Assembly (NCBI GenBank): GCA_004794655.1
Contig: SMMW01000080.1
Location: 341,501 to 405,500, forward strand
Source of the DNA: Marisa cornuarietis
Lineage: Eukaryota > Mollusca > Gastropoda > Architaenioglossa > Ampullariidae
Reading direction: 5' to 3'
DNA: 64,000 nt
Position numbers and translations under genes: made by a program. The notes under the pieces are model-generated. The model was not told the origin of the DNA. It was given only the letters and a program-made list of their open reading frames with translations, and did not search any database. Positions 54,411 through 64,000 of this stretch are shown here, in pieces. Each line of letters begins with the position of its first letter. Position 1 is the first letter of the stretch.

Positions 54411-57400
54411 GCCGCCACTGGGTGTCTCAAGTTTTCCATGTAAAGATTCTTGATCATTCTGTTATTGAATATTCAGATAACTAGAATTGGTTTTGTTGGC
54501 ATCTTAAAGTTCAGGTCGTGTGAACCTTGGTGAGAATGAATAGCGCGCGAGTTCGGTGCGAGTGGGCGGTATGGATTACTGAGAAACACTGTTGTATAAA
54601 AAGATTGTTATCAAGTTTATCCGGATGATGGCAATACACTGTAGCCGAACCATCGGTTAGTCGCATTTCTAAAGCCCTAGCGCCAATCAGTCCGTTCCTC
54701 TTTGCTTTTCCAGAGAAGAGGATGGAAGTTAACAAGGAGAATTTTCAGCTAAAATTCTAGCTCTTACAAGTCGGGTGCGCTACCCGCGCAGGGGTTAGAG
54801 CACTACAGAGTCGTAATTCATTTGCAGAATCAAGAATACCGAATCTACTCAAGACCATGTTTGAAAACAAGGCTGGAATGCTGATTTTTGTCATATACTG
54901 AAAATGGGGTGCTGTATCACCCGCTCCGATGTCACTTTCCTCGCTCACTGCGACGCTTGCGTGGCTTGCCAAGGTGAAGGAGGAGGGTGCAAAGTAGACG
55001 AAATAATATGTTGCCAGCAATACACTTAGTCCCAAGCAAGCTCTTCCGTTATACCAAGCATTTTAAACATTGTTGTCAGGCAGGGCAGTATTTTATTTTA
55101 GTAGTGCTGTCACGGTCAGAGAATAGAGGGGGTGCGGTAGTGTCAGAAGGCTTGTGTTTAAAGACCCACCTGCACGAAAGACTCCGCCAGTCTACGGATT
55201 ACCAGGGCAAAAGTAGGAATGTTTCAATTCTTAGTGGTAAGATACCTGGAGGGAAAGGACCATCCCAGCCACTGAACGGCCTATTACAGAAAAGAGGAAA
55301 GGCCTTGCAATGAGAGGTTGATGCCTAGACTGGTGATCGTAGTTATTGTTCTTTCGGTGTAATGAACAATTTATAAAATAAAACCAAGTGGTGAAGAACA
55401 TTTGACTGTGTTAAGGACTGATAGTTAATGATATGTTTGTGAATTAAAACTGATAGATAGGTGTAGGGCCTGGTAATGCAAACTGATACATAAAGTTCAT
55501 CTGAGCACAGGCCCATTATTTTGATGTTGAAAGTTAAATGTTAGAACTATACTAGATACGCATTGTTCATTGTTGAAAGATTACAAGACTTCTTTTGCTA
55601 AAAATATGTTGGCAATGCGCTAGGCAGGGAAGCCTCCACAAAAAGATCTGTTTTCTTTGTGTGTTTTTTGTGAAAAAATACAAGAAAGGAGGCTAACGTG
55701 TTCCCAATCAACCCAAAATAATTTTAAGGCATTTTTGAGTGGGATACAATTACAGTTAAGGACTTGCTTATTTAGATCAACTGTCAAACCAATGAAGTAA
55801 AACAATTTTAACCGTCATTGTTTTTTCCCAAAAATGGAAATGCAGAAACAAACACGACTTTCTCAAGTGAGATACGCTTTCCCACCGATAACTCTTACAT
55901 TTTTAATCGCTTGAAAATATGAAAAAAGCGTAAACATAAAAGGTGTGGCCTGATTTTACAGAAACAACAAACTGTTCTAGTAGATATACTCAAAAATAAT
56001 ATATTAAAACAAAAAAGGTATCAAGTCAGTACGTCTATAATCCATACCATATCAACAACAAAAGTAAGAAACAAAAGTAGGCAATGTTATTACACGTATT
56101 ACTGTGTACTCCTTTATTGCCAGTCTTAGATGCTTGGATTTTTATGTGTAAGACGTTTACTTTATTGCAATCCTGTGATCTATTTAATACTCTGAAATCT
56201 GATTTTATATCTTTATTGAATTCAATCGGATTTACTGTAACACAACGGTGGGCTCACTCTCGTTATTGTGTAAACTCATCTACCTTATGTTTTTATTCTT
56301 TAACTACTTGTATCTAGGATCACGTTTATAGCTGCCTTAATTTTTGCACAATTTGGAACTAAATGGCTTCTCCTCTCTGAATAAAATATACAAGACTTAA
56401 ATTTTATTAGTTTGCAGAAAGTGTGTGCTGTTTGTGCCTCGGCCGTCCCGACACTAAGAACCGTACATAAAACTGGAAGAACCTTAAACAACATACCTTT
56501 GTGCGTGTCCGTCGCACCTGTTTACAAAAAGGTCCTTACAGAGTTATATACTGATTTTAATAAAAGAATCTGATTTTTATTTATGCGTCTTGGTGTTCTT
56601 AATCATTATGTCCAACACATGATTTTCTCATCTCTAATGAGTCATTTTTTATTTCTTTAAGTCTGTTTAAACCAGCTTCACGATCAAAGTGTAAACCACA
56701 CATTAAGTTTTCTGATAATGCTGAATGACAGATTTGCACGCAAAAAATCACGACAAGAGCAAACCATTGACAAATAATATAGAGAAGATGCCTTCGCAAA
56801 AATCTGTCTTTCTTTGGTTTGAATGCCTTTTAGCGCATTCAAAAGGATGCATTGTCCTCTAATTACATAAAGGGTTAGAGATGCCTGAAAGATAAAAAAT
56901 TCTCTTCGAAACTCGAAAGATGATAACAATAATAAAATAGTTTGACCATTCTTTAGATAACAGACTCTTTTGTAACCACTTTACATAAAATTCTCAGGAA
57001 AGATGATGTCAAGATAAGGTTAACCAATCTCTAAAATCACGGAAAAAACCTTTTTGAAATTCTGAACCTCACCAGAGGTATTTATAAGGCAAAAAAATCA
57101 AACTTAGTTAAAGACAGCAAAGCTTCTCGCTGACATCGTACTAAATCGCTCATCAAAACGCAGATACATAAGGCAGTTTACTTGCAAATAGCCATAGCTC
57201 ACAAATATGGGAAGTACACGGGACTAAAATTTGAAGTTTCAAACCAGTCATTGCAATCTTTAATTCCGTATAAGAATCATCTTTTGATGAAGCTGACGTC
57301 ATATTCTATAAATAATTCCCACCTTCCACCTTCCACAAGTTTACAGGTAGCATGACCTTTTGAATTCTCTTTGCAGTCATTACTAAACGAAGAAGTATAT

Positions 57401-57869
57401 ACGAGTCCCTTCCACCGCAATGCTGTGAAACATCAATTACACAATATCACGAAAGTATAATGTGTAACGGTGCGCTATCTTCTTTCGCAGCATGCCAATT
57501 CGTAAACTTTGAAGTAGGCAAATATTCCCATCTGCAGACACGGCATTTGATGTAAATAATCGATATCCAATGGAATTTCAACAAGCGCATGCCTTCTCTA
57601 AAAATCTTAAAATTAAGCCTGGTTCCTGGACTACGCCTATTCTTAATTAAAAACAAACAAAACGAAGCTAAGAAAAAAAGACATACGTAAAAGCACCATC
57701 AATCCTTCAAAGAAAATACTTATATACATACATGCAGACACGCATGCATATACAGTGTACATTGCAGTTTTCAAACAAATCTTACCCCTAAAAATAGAAA
57801 AATTTAATAAAATAAAAAAAACAAAACAACGACACGTAAGTCTACCTTACCTATTATGCACTTTCCTCG
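54411..57869. other. Long intergenic stretch without recognised genes
   Basis: 54,430-54,560 resembles 27,030-27,150 and 37,465-37,590 (AGATTCTTGATCAT, GAATGAATAGC(A/G)CGCGA), and 56,330-57,010 and 57,540-57,670 resemble the spacers before receptors 3-6 (GCAGAAAGTGTGTGCTGT, AAATAATCGATATCCAATGG). So this is an old array spacer. The 108-codon frame at 54987 shows no recognised domain. 57,720-57,760 has AC/CATA repeats. Confidence 0.5.
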
Positions 57870-58985
57870 CTGAGAGTCCGGCTGAGAGCAGCAATTTCTT
57901 GACATGAAAAACCATGTCCATCTGCGTTGAGACCCAAGACCAGAAGACTACGCTGATCAAAATGCTCGTGGTCATCAACGCTCTTTGTCATGCAAACGGT
58001 GTTCGAGGTTTGCCGCTCAGACTTTTTGATATGCGGATGTTTTTATTATTCTGGCGAGAACGGGAAGCCTGAGCACGATCTGCATCCACAGCTCTGACAA
58101 CGTTTCGTTTGTTTCGCACGTTATTTAAGCACCACGCCCCTCATTCGGACCAGCACTATGGCCAGCCTTTTAGCCGCCATATCTTTTTGTGTTGTTGTAT
58201 TACTTCACCATTTCAGTGTATATTGAGCTCGCATGCGTTACGAGCAATGTAACTGGCCAAGTAAGTTGTCTGATCACAACCTCTATTTTATGCAGACAAT
58301 GTGCAGACAATTTTATTCAATGTGGTGAGTTATTTATCATGTTATTCCTAGAGTTGCAGTCGCTACGTTTATTACGGTAGTCCGGCTGAGAGCCGCCATG
58401 TCCTGGCGCCAGAAAACTGGCTCAAGCAGGACTGAGACCTAAGCCATCAAACTGCGTTGACCACAATACTCGTGGTCATCTCGTGCACCGACATCACAAA
58501 CTCAGCTCCATCGGTCATTCAATCGATGATCGAGGTTTATCGGCCCAACTTTTTACAATCTTTTATACAATCTCGCGAGAACAACAGGAATTCTGAGCAC
58601 GGTCTTCATATGCATCAACAGTAAATTAGTTAACAGTTACGTAAATCACCAGAAAACATGCTCCAGGTGGGGCGAGGCTCAAGGCCAGAAAATAGTGCTG
58701 AACAAAATTCTCGTGGTTATCACGTGCAAAGACATCACGTAAACAGCGCTGTCTGTTATTCAAGGGATTTTGGAGATTTGTCACTTCGATTTTTTACCAG
58801 CGGTCCGTTTTACAATTTCGTCAGTGCAACAGAAAGAACGAAAGCAGTCTTCAAAGTTATTAACAGTTCCGTCAACTTTTTCGCTTATTTTACATGTTCT
58901 ATTCGCTACAGACACGATGCACTGACTGTTCACTCCCACCGTCTACAGATAAATAAATCAGGAGGATATTGTCTAAACTCTTGAC
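57870..58985 (+). pseudogene. Receptor 7 cluster: three consecutive C-terminal receptor fragments
   Basis: Fragment a (about 57,880-58,128) runs from the end of TM5 (GTCCGGCTGAGAGC) through TM6 (AAAATGCTCGTGGTCATC) to TM7. Fragment b (58,129-58,624) jumps back to TM4 (CCCCTCATTCGGACC), continues through loop 2 (ACVTSNVTGQVSC, with both cysteines and the sequon), TM5, loop 3 (MSWRQKTG) and TM6 to TM7 (CTTCATATGCATCAACAGT). Fragment c (about 58,640-58,985) starts again in loop 3 and runs to TM7 (INSSVNFFAYFTCSIRYRHD) and a tail. All carry frameshifts and stops. None has TM1-TM3. Confidence 0.8.
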
Positions 58986-59239
58986 AAAAATATGAGAAGA
59001 TATATCAGATGACCACCCAGGATAATAATCTGACATCGCCGACTATAGAAGGCATTGCTTTATTGAGTGTTTATATTTGTTCACAGATTTTCTTGAACAG
59101 CGAGCCTCCGGTCTCTTGTATTCACTACATCAGCGGATAATGAATATACAAACGGTATACTTCAAAGTATTTATAATCTTTTTGGGTCTCTCTTCCCTCC
59201 AACAGAGCTCTTTCAGGAGAGGTAATCATTTGAACTATT
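58986..59239. repeat. Segment after receptor 7, repeated at 63.27-63.39 kb
   Basis: ATAATGAATAT(A/G)CAAACGGTA and CTCTTCC(C)CCCTCCAACA(G/A)AGCTCTT are shared with the region downstream of receptor 8, so the downstream spacer duplicated with the gene. Confidence 0.65.
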
Positions 59240-59725
59240 ATGCCTTAACGGACTTCTTAACTGGACACATATTGCCACAACTGCTTTGTGCTAGTGATGT
59301 CTTCACAGCTTGCGCCAGTGTACTTGAGTTACTGGCGCTCTTCCACCTGAGTAGGTCTCTTTAGTCTGCTTGTGCTGCCCTCCTCTGTGTGCCATGCATC
59401 AGATGAGAAAAATCCTCTTTCTCCGGCCCCACCATTTGGAGTTCTCAACCTCTCGATCCCTTCTAACCGTGTCCGAGAGCGAAGATTTTTCAAATTCGGT
59501 CTCAAAAACCACCTCTTTGGAAATACTATTTACAATTCATAGATTCTTCTCCTTCGTTCACGTGCTTTCTTAATTTGTAACACTATGTCGTCCATATGAT
59601 GTTGTTCATGATTCTCGTGGTAAGATAAACTGTCAGGTTTTTAGCTACAAGGTATTCAGGTAGCTTTCACACGGGGAAATGCGCTCTACAAAATAAATTG
59701 TTATTATTAATAAAAGAAAAATATG
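59240..59725 (+). pseudogene. 3' end of a CR1-like LINE
   Basis: 59,440-59,540 reads in part FSTSRSLLTVSESEDFSNSV and KTTSLEILF, a worn version of the conserved CR1 tail (LPSSLS...FRKRLKTHLF). The end AAATGCGCTCTACAAAATAA followed by TTATTATTAATAA is the same 3' end type as the copy at 38.4 kb. No complete domain. Confidence 0.55.
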
Positions 59726-59840
59726 TTCTGAGATTCAATGATTGATTATATTTGCTGTTTCTGTAATAATTAGGATGTTACTTTAATGTTGCTGTTGTTA
59801 TTTATAATGACGGTAATCCACACTTGTTTGTCCTCCTGTC

Positions 59841-59899
<59 letters not shown>

Positions 59900-60929
59900 C
59901 TCGAGTTTTCTCTTCTGTAAACAAAACAAAAATAAATAAAATAAAAAGCACACCTATTTGGTGCCTTGTCACAGAAAATAAATAGTCCAAAGTACGTTGA
60001 GCTCGCAGTCACAGACGCTAATAACATGTTTCTGTGCAAGATAATAAAGTCCGCACATATATCACAAAATTACATTTTTAAAGAAAATATAATTCCTTCC
60101 CTTGAAATACTTTTCCTCGCGCATCTCATCGCCGACTCTTCTAAGGTAGTTTACAGAATGAAAATATAACAAAAATCCGGCAAATATTATATTCTTGCTG
60201 TATGAAAGTTCTAAAGTAAAAATATAATTGTTTGTTCCATCATAATGCAAATACGCGTGCATTGACAACCACGAGTAGGCAGTTAGTTAATTGCCCAGAA
60301 TGGATCTATAAATTTAACTCCGGTAAGTGTTTCTCATTTCGCCGGCGGAGCAAGACGTCTATGTGCTATGAGTAGGTGTAAGTTCGGGTTTTAGTGGGTG
60401 CATGTGTCGTCCTGGCCTTGAGAGAACTCTACAGGAAATCTGTTGGAAGCTTTTGAGCCTCCGTTCAAGACTGAATGATCTCGGCTTTTCAAAAACTCGA
60501 CAACAATAATTACTTCAAAACTGAAGTCAACATCAAGCGATGGACCTGGAGATCGCCTGATCGTTGTAATAGTTCAGCCGCTTCGCACAAAAAAATCTGT
60601 TATGTGTGAGGCTGCGGACAGACCAAAAGACAAGTAAAATGCCCTTGATTTCTTTCTCGAGGCATGTGTATTGACCATAATGAATTTCTTGTAACTGCAT
60701 CGTACTGTACTTGCACTTTTTGACAGCGACCATCTTTATCTGTACAACGATCACAAGTAGCGAAAGAATTAAATTTTTTCATTAAAAATAGCACTTAAGT
60801 AATTCAAGGAAACACTGTGCGTTGATTCAAGTAGAGGATTTGAAATGCCAGACAAATTCACTACAAGTCATAAACTACATCTGTCTATCATGATTGCCAA
60901 CTGAGACTATCCTCTATTTGGTCAGTAAG
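59726..60929 (+). other. Upstream region of receptor 8
   Basis: 59,842-59,895 is an (AC)n microsatellite. No gene recognised and little similarity to the upstream regions of receptors 1-6, so receptor 8 may be controlled differently. Positions 60,300-60,330 (TATAAATTTAACTCCGG) include a TATA-like word. Confidence 0.45.
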
Positions 60930-62040
60930 ATGGCATCTTCAGAAATGACACTTTTTTTACAAGGTCCCGGTGGTTATTAATCTAAAGGATGACCCAGTGA
61001 ACATCTTGAGCATCGAAACAGCAAAAACAATAGAAACGTTCATCCTGGTTTTCCAGCCGTGTGTGTTGGTCATAGGACTGTCCACTAACGTGGTCAACGG
61101 TGTGGTGTTCTGGCGCCAGGGACTTCGTGACCGGATGAACCTCTGCCTCTTCTGTCTGTCGCTCGCAGACATCGCCTACCTCATCACCGTACTCCTCGTT
61201 GTCACTGTCAGCTCACTCATAACACAGATCGATTCGCTTCTGGCGCCTGAGTACACCATCAAGGCCACGGTGTACGGAATCGGTTTTATGTTTGCCACTG
61301 CGGCGTTGTCTCGCTTAATCTCCATGGTGATCGCAGTCGAGCGATGTCTGTGTGTCCTGTTTCCTTTACAAGCCACGTTCCTCATTCGGACCCGCACTAT
61401 GGCCAATATTTTAGCTGCCATCTTTACCTTTGTTCTGGTTTGTTATTCCACCATGCCCTTTGCTTTGGAGATCAGGAAGACTCAAGACAATCTCACTGGG
61501 GAAGTGCTTTGGCGCACGGCTATATCTGACTTTTATTGTAAAAACTATCTGTTGTATCAGGTCGTTTACCACGCTGTCCCCAGAGTAATCGTCCCTGTAG
61601 GCACTTTCCTAACCATCATGGTCGCTACATGTATCACGGTAGTCCGGCTGAAAGCCGCCATATCTTGGCGCCAGCAAACCAGCTCCAGCAGAGGGGATGC
61701 CCAAGGCCACCAGATGGCACTGACTAAAATGTTCGTGGTCATCTCGTGCATCGATATTGCATGCTCAACACCGTCTGTGTTCCAAGCGCTGTTGGAGATT
61801 TTCCGATCCGATTTTTTGACCGGTGGATCTTTGTACAATCTCGTGAGAACAACAGGAAGTCTTAGCATGGTCTTCATATGCATCAACAGTTCAGTCAACT
61901 TTTTTGTTTACTTTACGCGTTCTACTCGCTATCGACACGAGATACAGATCTTGGGTAGTCACTGTCAGCAAGCAAATAAAATATTTTCTATACTTTCTAA
62001 CAGAAAAGCGACAGAAGGATCAGACGACCTCTCAATTTAA
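60930..62040 (+). CDS. Receptor 8: divergent rhodopsin-type GPCR, 5' end out of frame
   Basis: The frame from about 60970 to 62040 is open and complete from the N-terminal motif (DDPVNILS) through TM7 (NFFVY). The expected start, ATG 60930 (MASSEMTLF, like MASPNTT of relatives), is one base out of frame: a T7 run at 60952-60958 carries one T too many, and that frame stops at 60978. Alternatively CTTTTTTTACAAG|GT could be a splice acceptor for an upstream exon. D2.50 (LSLAD), ERC after TM3 and SWRQQTSSS are kept. Uniquely, both loop 2 cysteines are lost (RKTQDNLTGEVLWRT) while the sequon N-L-T remains. TM4 also differs (ANILAAIFTFVLVCYSTMPF). Either a recent pseudogene, a gene with a spliced start, or a base error. 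Confidence 0.75.
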
Positions 62041-62094
62041 CCAACTAGCAAGTGATTTCAGTTTACTGCTTCGTGTCCTTAATAATCAAATTTA

Positions 62095-62205
62095 TTTTTG
62101 CTTGACGAGGCATAAACTTGTCGTCATTCTTTTTGTAGATATCAAGGGCTCAACCATCTGGCTGGAGATTTACCGCTCCGACTTAGTTACAACCGACTGC
62201 TGATA
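62095..62205 (+). pseudogene. Receptor fragment (TM6 and loop 3)
   Basis: Just after receptor 8 the sequence reads TRHKLVVILFVDIKGST, then LEIYRSDLVT, aligning with LTKMLVVISCIDITCST ... LEIFRSDFLT of the family, with about a dozen residues deleted in between. It is a shard of another receptor, ending at a stop at about 62,203. Confidence 0.65.
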
Positions 62206-63893
62206 AGGATTTTTACAATTAAAAATATAAAGATAGTTTGAAACATCTTTTTTGATTTAAAAACTTATTTCTTCCTCATTTAGCTGCATGCAAAATTTTC
62301 TATTTACTTCTTGATACTCGCACGTGCTCCCGTTTAAGCTCATTATAATATGTTTATCACCCTCAATTCTTTTTTTCCTTTTTTAGCTGTTTCGATCACA
62401 CACATCAATGTTGCCCTCACACTGTCAGTTGTTTAGAGCATTATGCTGGATAAAGATACGACTGATGATGATGTGTTTGTGACTGTCACACGATGTTACT
62501 TGTAGACCTGATCCGGTGTAGAAACTGTCGATGTTGTATATCTGATTTTTTTATCTACCAGTAGTCGTAGTTGGTTTTAACATCTCGTGCTTTTGTATAG
62601 TAACCACTGCTGTAGGAATAAGATTTCTTCGGTTTACTGAAAGTCCAAGACTTGCTTGTACTGTATAAGTGACTGGATAACAATCGATTTTGAAACGTTT
62701 TGAGCAAATTCATGAGTACGGTGTGGGGACAAAGTTCGCACGACACGTTTGAACAAAGTAGAGACCTGTATATACACATATATACACATATATTATATAC
62801 ACATCTCTGAACAAAGTTAATCCACTGGCGTTTGCTGCCATTATCTTTAGGATTTCCTTCATGAGTACAAACTCCATCTGAGTGTCGAAGAGAACATTCA
62901 ACAAGAGCACAATGTGTCCTGGTCAGTTTTCTTTTACCGAGGATTACATCTTTTATCTTCGACTTCAGCTAGTTCAGACGGCCCTATTTTTAGAAATACT
63001 TCCGTTTCGTCACTTCCTGTTTTCTCGACAAATCCAGTAGTGTTTAAGAGAAAAATATTAATATAAAATCTTTCATGCCTCTTTGTCATAAAATGTCACC
63101 GGAATATGCTTTTGTGATACTTTATGCTCTGTTTCAGAGGCATACTATTATAAACCTCTTACCAAATACGAGGGAGAAAGGGATGATCTCCGACGTCTCA
63201 TGCCCGAATAGATCACATAGTAAAAATTTCAGAAACTATTATTTTAAATCACTCTTTCATATTTATAGTATATGGACGATAATGAATATGCAAACGGTAC
63301 ACTTTTTATGAAAACGTGTTGATAATCCTTGGTAGCCCTCTTCCCCCTCCAACAAAGCTCTTACTTTGGAAAGAAAAACTGAATTCATCTAGCGGATGAG
63401 CTATTTTTTCGATTCACCAATTTGACCAAAACAGCGGTTTTATGCGACCGTCGTGTAGAGGTTTTCCAAACTTTGAAAAGTATTAAAAAAAAACGTGTCC
63501 GGCAAAAAAGGCCCTTCTTAACCGAACCAGTGTCGTTGGTAGTTTCACCAAGATTTTATTTTTTTATGCGGGACGTGTTCCTGTTTAAGTTCATATTAAG
63601 CAAAAAAAAAAGAGTGTACGGGTACTTTTATCAGTGACCTCAGAGAAATCACCTTTTAAGTTCGCTTTGTGTGTATGTGAAGAAGGTGAGGAAGAGTATC
63701 ACATCTCGTATTCTAATTAAAATATCATTGAGATTATAGGCGAAAAGTCGGGGCTAGGTATGTGACACCACAGTTTAGACGACATTGACTCAGGGTGGGA
63801 GGACCAGGCGCTGTAGGAATGGTTGCTAGGGGCAAGTGAGATAACGAACGATACTGGAAAGTAACGAAGTTGCTAGCTCCCGGTTGCGAGAAG
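62206..63893. other. Downstream of receptor 8, no gene recognised
   Basis: 63,270-63,390 matches 59,130-59,240 after receptor 7. 62,770-62,800 has TATACACATA repeats. No frame with family features. Confidence 0.5.
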
Positions 63894-64000
63894 TACCGTA
63901 AATCACAGTCTATTGCGAGCACCTGTATAAAAGCCACACCCGTTAAATTTTTTTTAATCTCTTTTTTTCAAAAATAAGCCGCACTGGTTTATAAGCTGCA
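63894..64000 (+). mobile_element. Start of a MITE-like repeat, cut by the window end
   Basis: TACCGTAAATCACAGTCTAT followed by GTATAAAAGCCACACCCGTT, a T-rich tract, then ATAAGCCGCACTGGTTTATA. The pattern of a TACCGTA start with repeated TATAAGCCGCAC words is that of a widespread family of short DNA-transposon derivatives in animals. The right end lies outside the window. Confidence 0.5.

Noticed and set aside
1..64000. CRISPR array, bacterial operons or a prophage
   Set aside because: No regularly spaced repeats with unique spacers, no ribosome-binding sites or gene packing; LINEs, SINEs and intronless receptors show eukaryotic nuclear DNA.

Overview
This is animal nuclear DNA, AT-rich and full of retrotransposon remains. 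A gastropod mollusc is the best guess. The reasons are a same-strand array of intronless rhodopsin-type receptors resembling the expanded chemosensory receptor families known from sea slugs and snails, together with Tx1/L1-like, RTE-like and CR1-like LINEs, tRNA-derived SINEs, and hAT and P-like DNA transposons. Taxon and family names come from recognition, not from a database search.

The host content is one gene family, all on the plus strand. Receptors 1 (11.2 kb), 2 (20.9 kb), 3 (29.2 kb), 4 (40.4 kb) and 6 (52.3 kb) have intact single-exon reading frames. Receptor 8 (60.9 kb) is intact from the N-terminal tail onward, but its expected ATG is out of frame. Receptor 5 (50.8 kb) is cut off before TM3. 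A pseudogene cluster lies at 57.9-59.0 kb, and short fragments lie at 54.2 and 62.1 kb. The proteins share an extracellular (D/N)DP(I/V)NILS motif, D2.50, ERC in place of DRY, and NFFVY in place of NPxxY. They lack Cys3.25 and instead carry a cysteine pair inside extracellular loop 2, which receptor 8 has lost completely. They most likely act as plasma-membrane sensors of external chemicals; the ligands are unknown.

The array grew by segmental duplication. Receptors 1 and 2 lie in matching blocks (about 10.04-13.4 and 19.69-23.1 kb). Receptors 3 and 4 lie in matching blocks about 11 kb apart (about 26.3-36.9 and 37.1-44.7 kb). A third, decayed copy of their downstream segment lies at 46.8-48.7 kb. 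Receptor 5 was truncated when its coding region was joined to the upstream region of the next unit.

Mobile DNA by region: 0.8-1.7 kb RTE-like LINE remnant; 2.5-9.7 kb nearly full-length Tx1/L1-like LINE between perfect 144-bp direct repeats; 9.7-10.0 kb RTE-like fragment; 13.5-19.4 kb cluster of four dead LINEs, one split by a SINE with an 11-bp target duplication; 23.8-24.2 kb fold-back element; 26 kb SINE; 32.9-36.3 kb insertion into the receptor 3 block holding a P-like element (THAP domain) and a hAT element with an 8-bp target duplication; 38.4-39.3 kb CR1-like LINE whose empty site survives in the receptor 3 block; 44.7-45.2 kb SINE and half fold-back; 48.9-49.5 and 59.2-59.7 kb CR1-like remnants; 63.9 kb to the window end, the edge of a MITE-like repeat. 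I saw no rRNA genes, functional tRNA genes, CRISPR arrays or bacterial-type operons.
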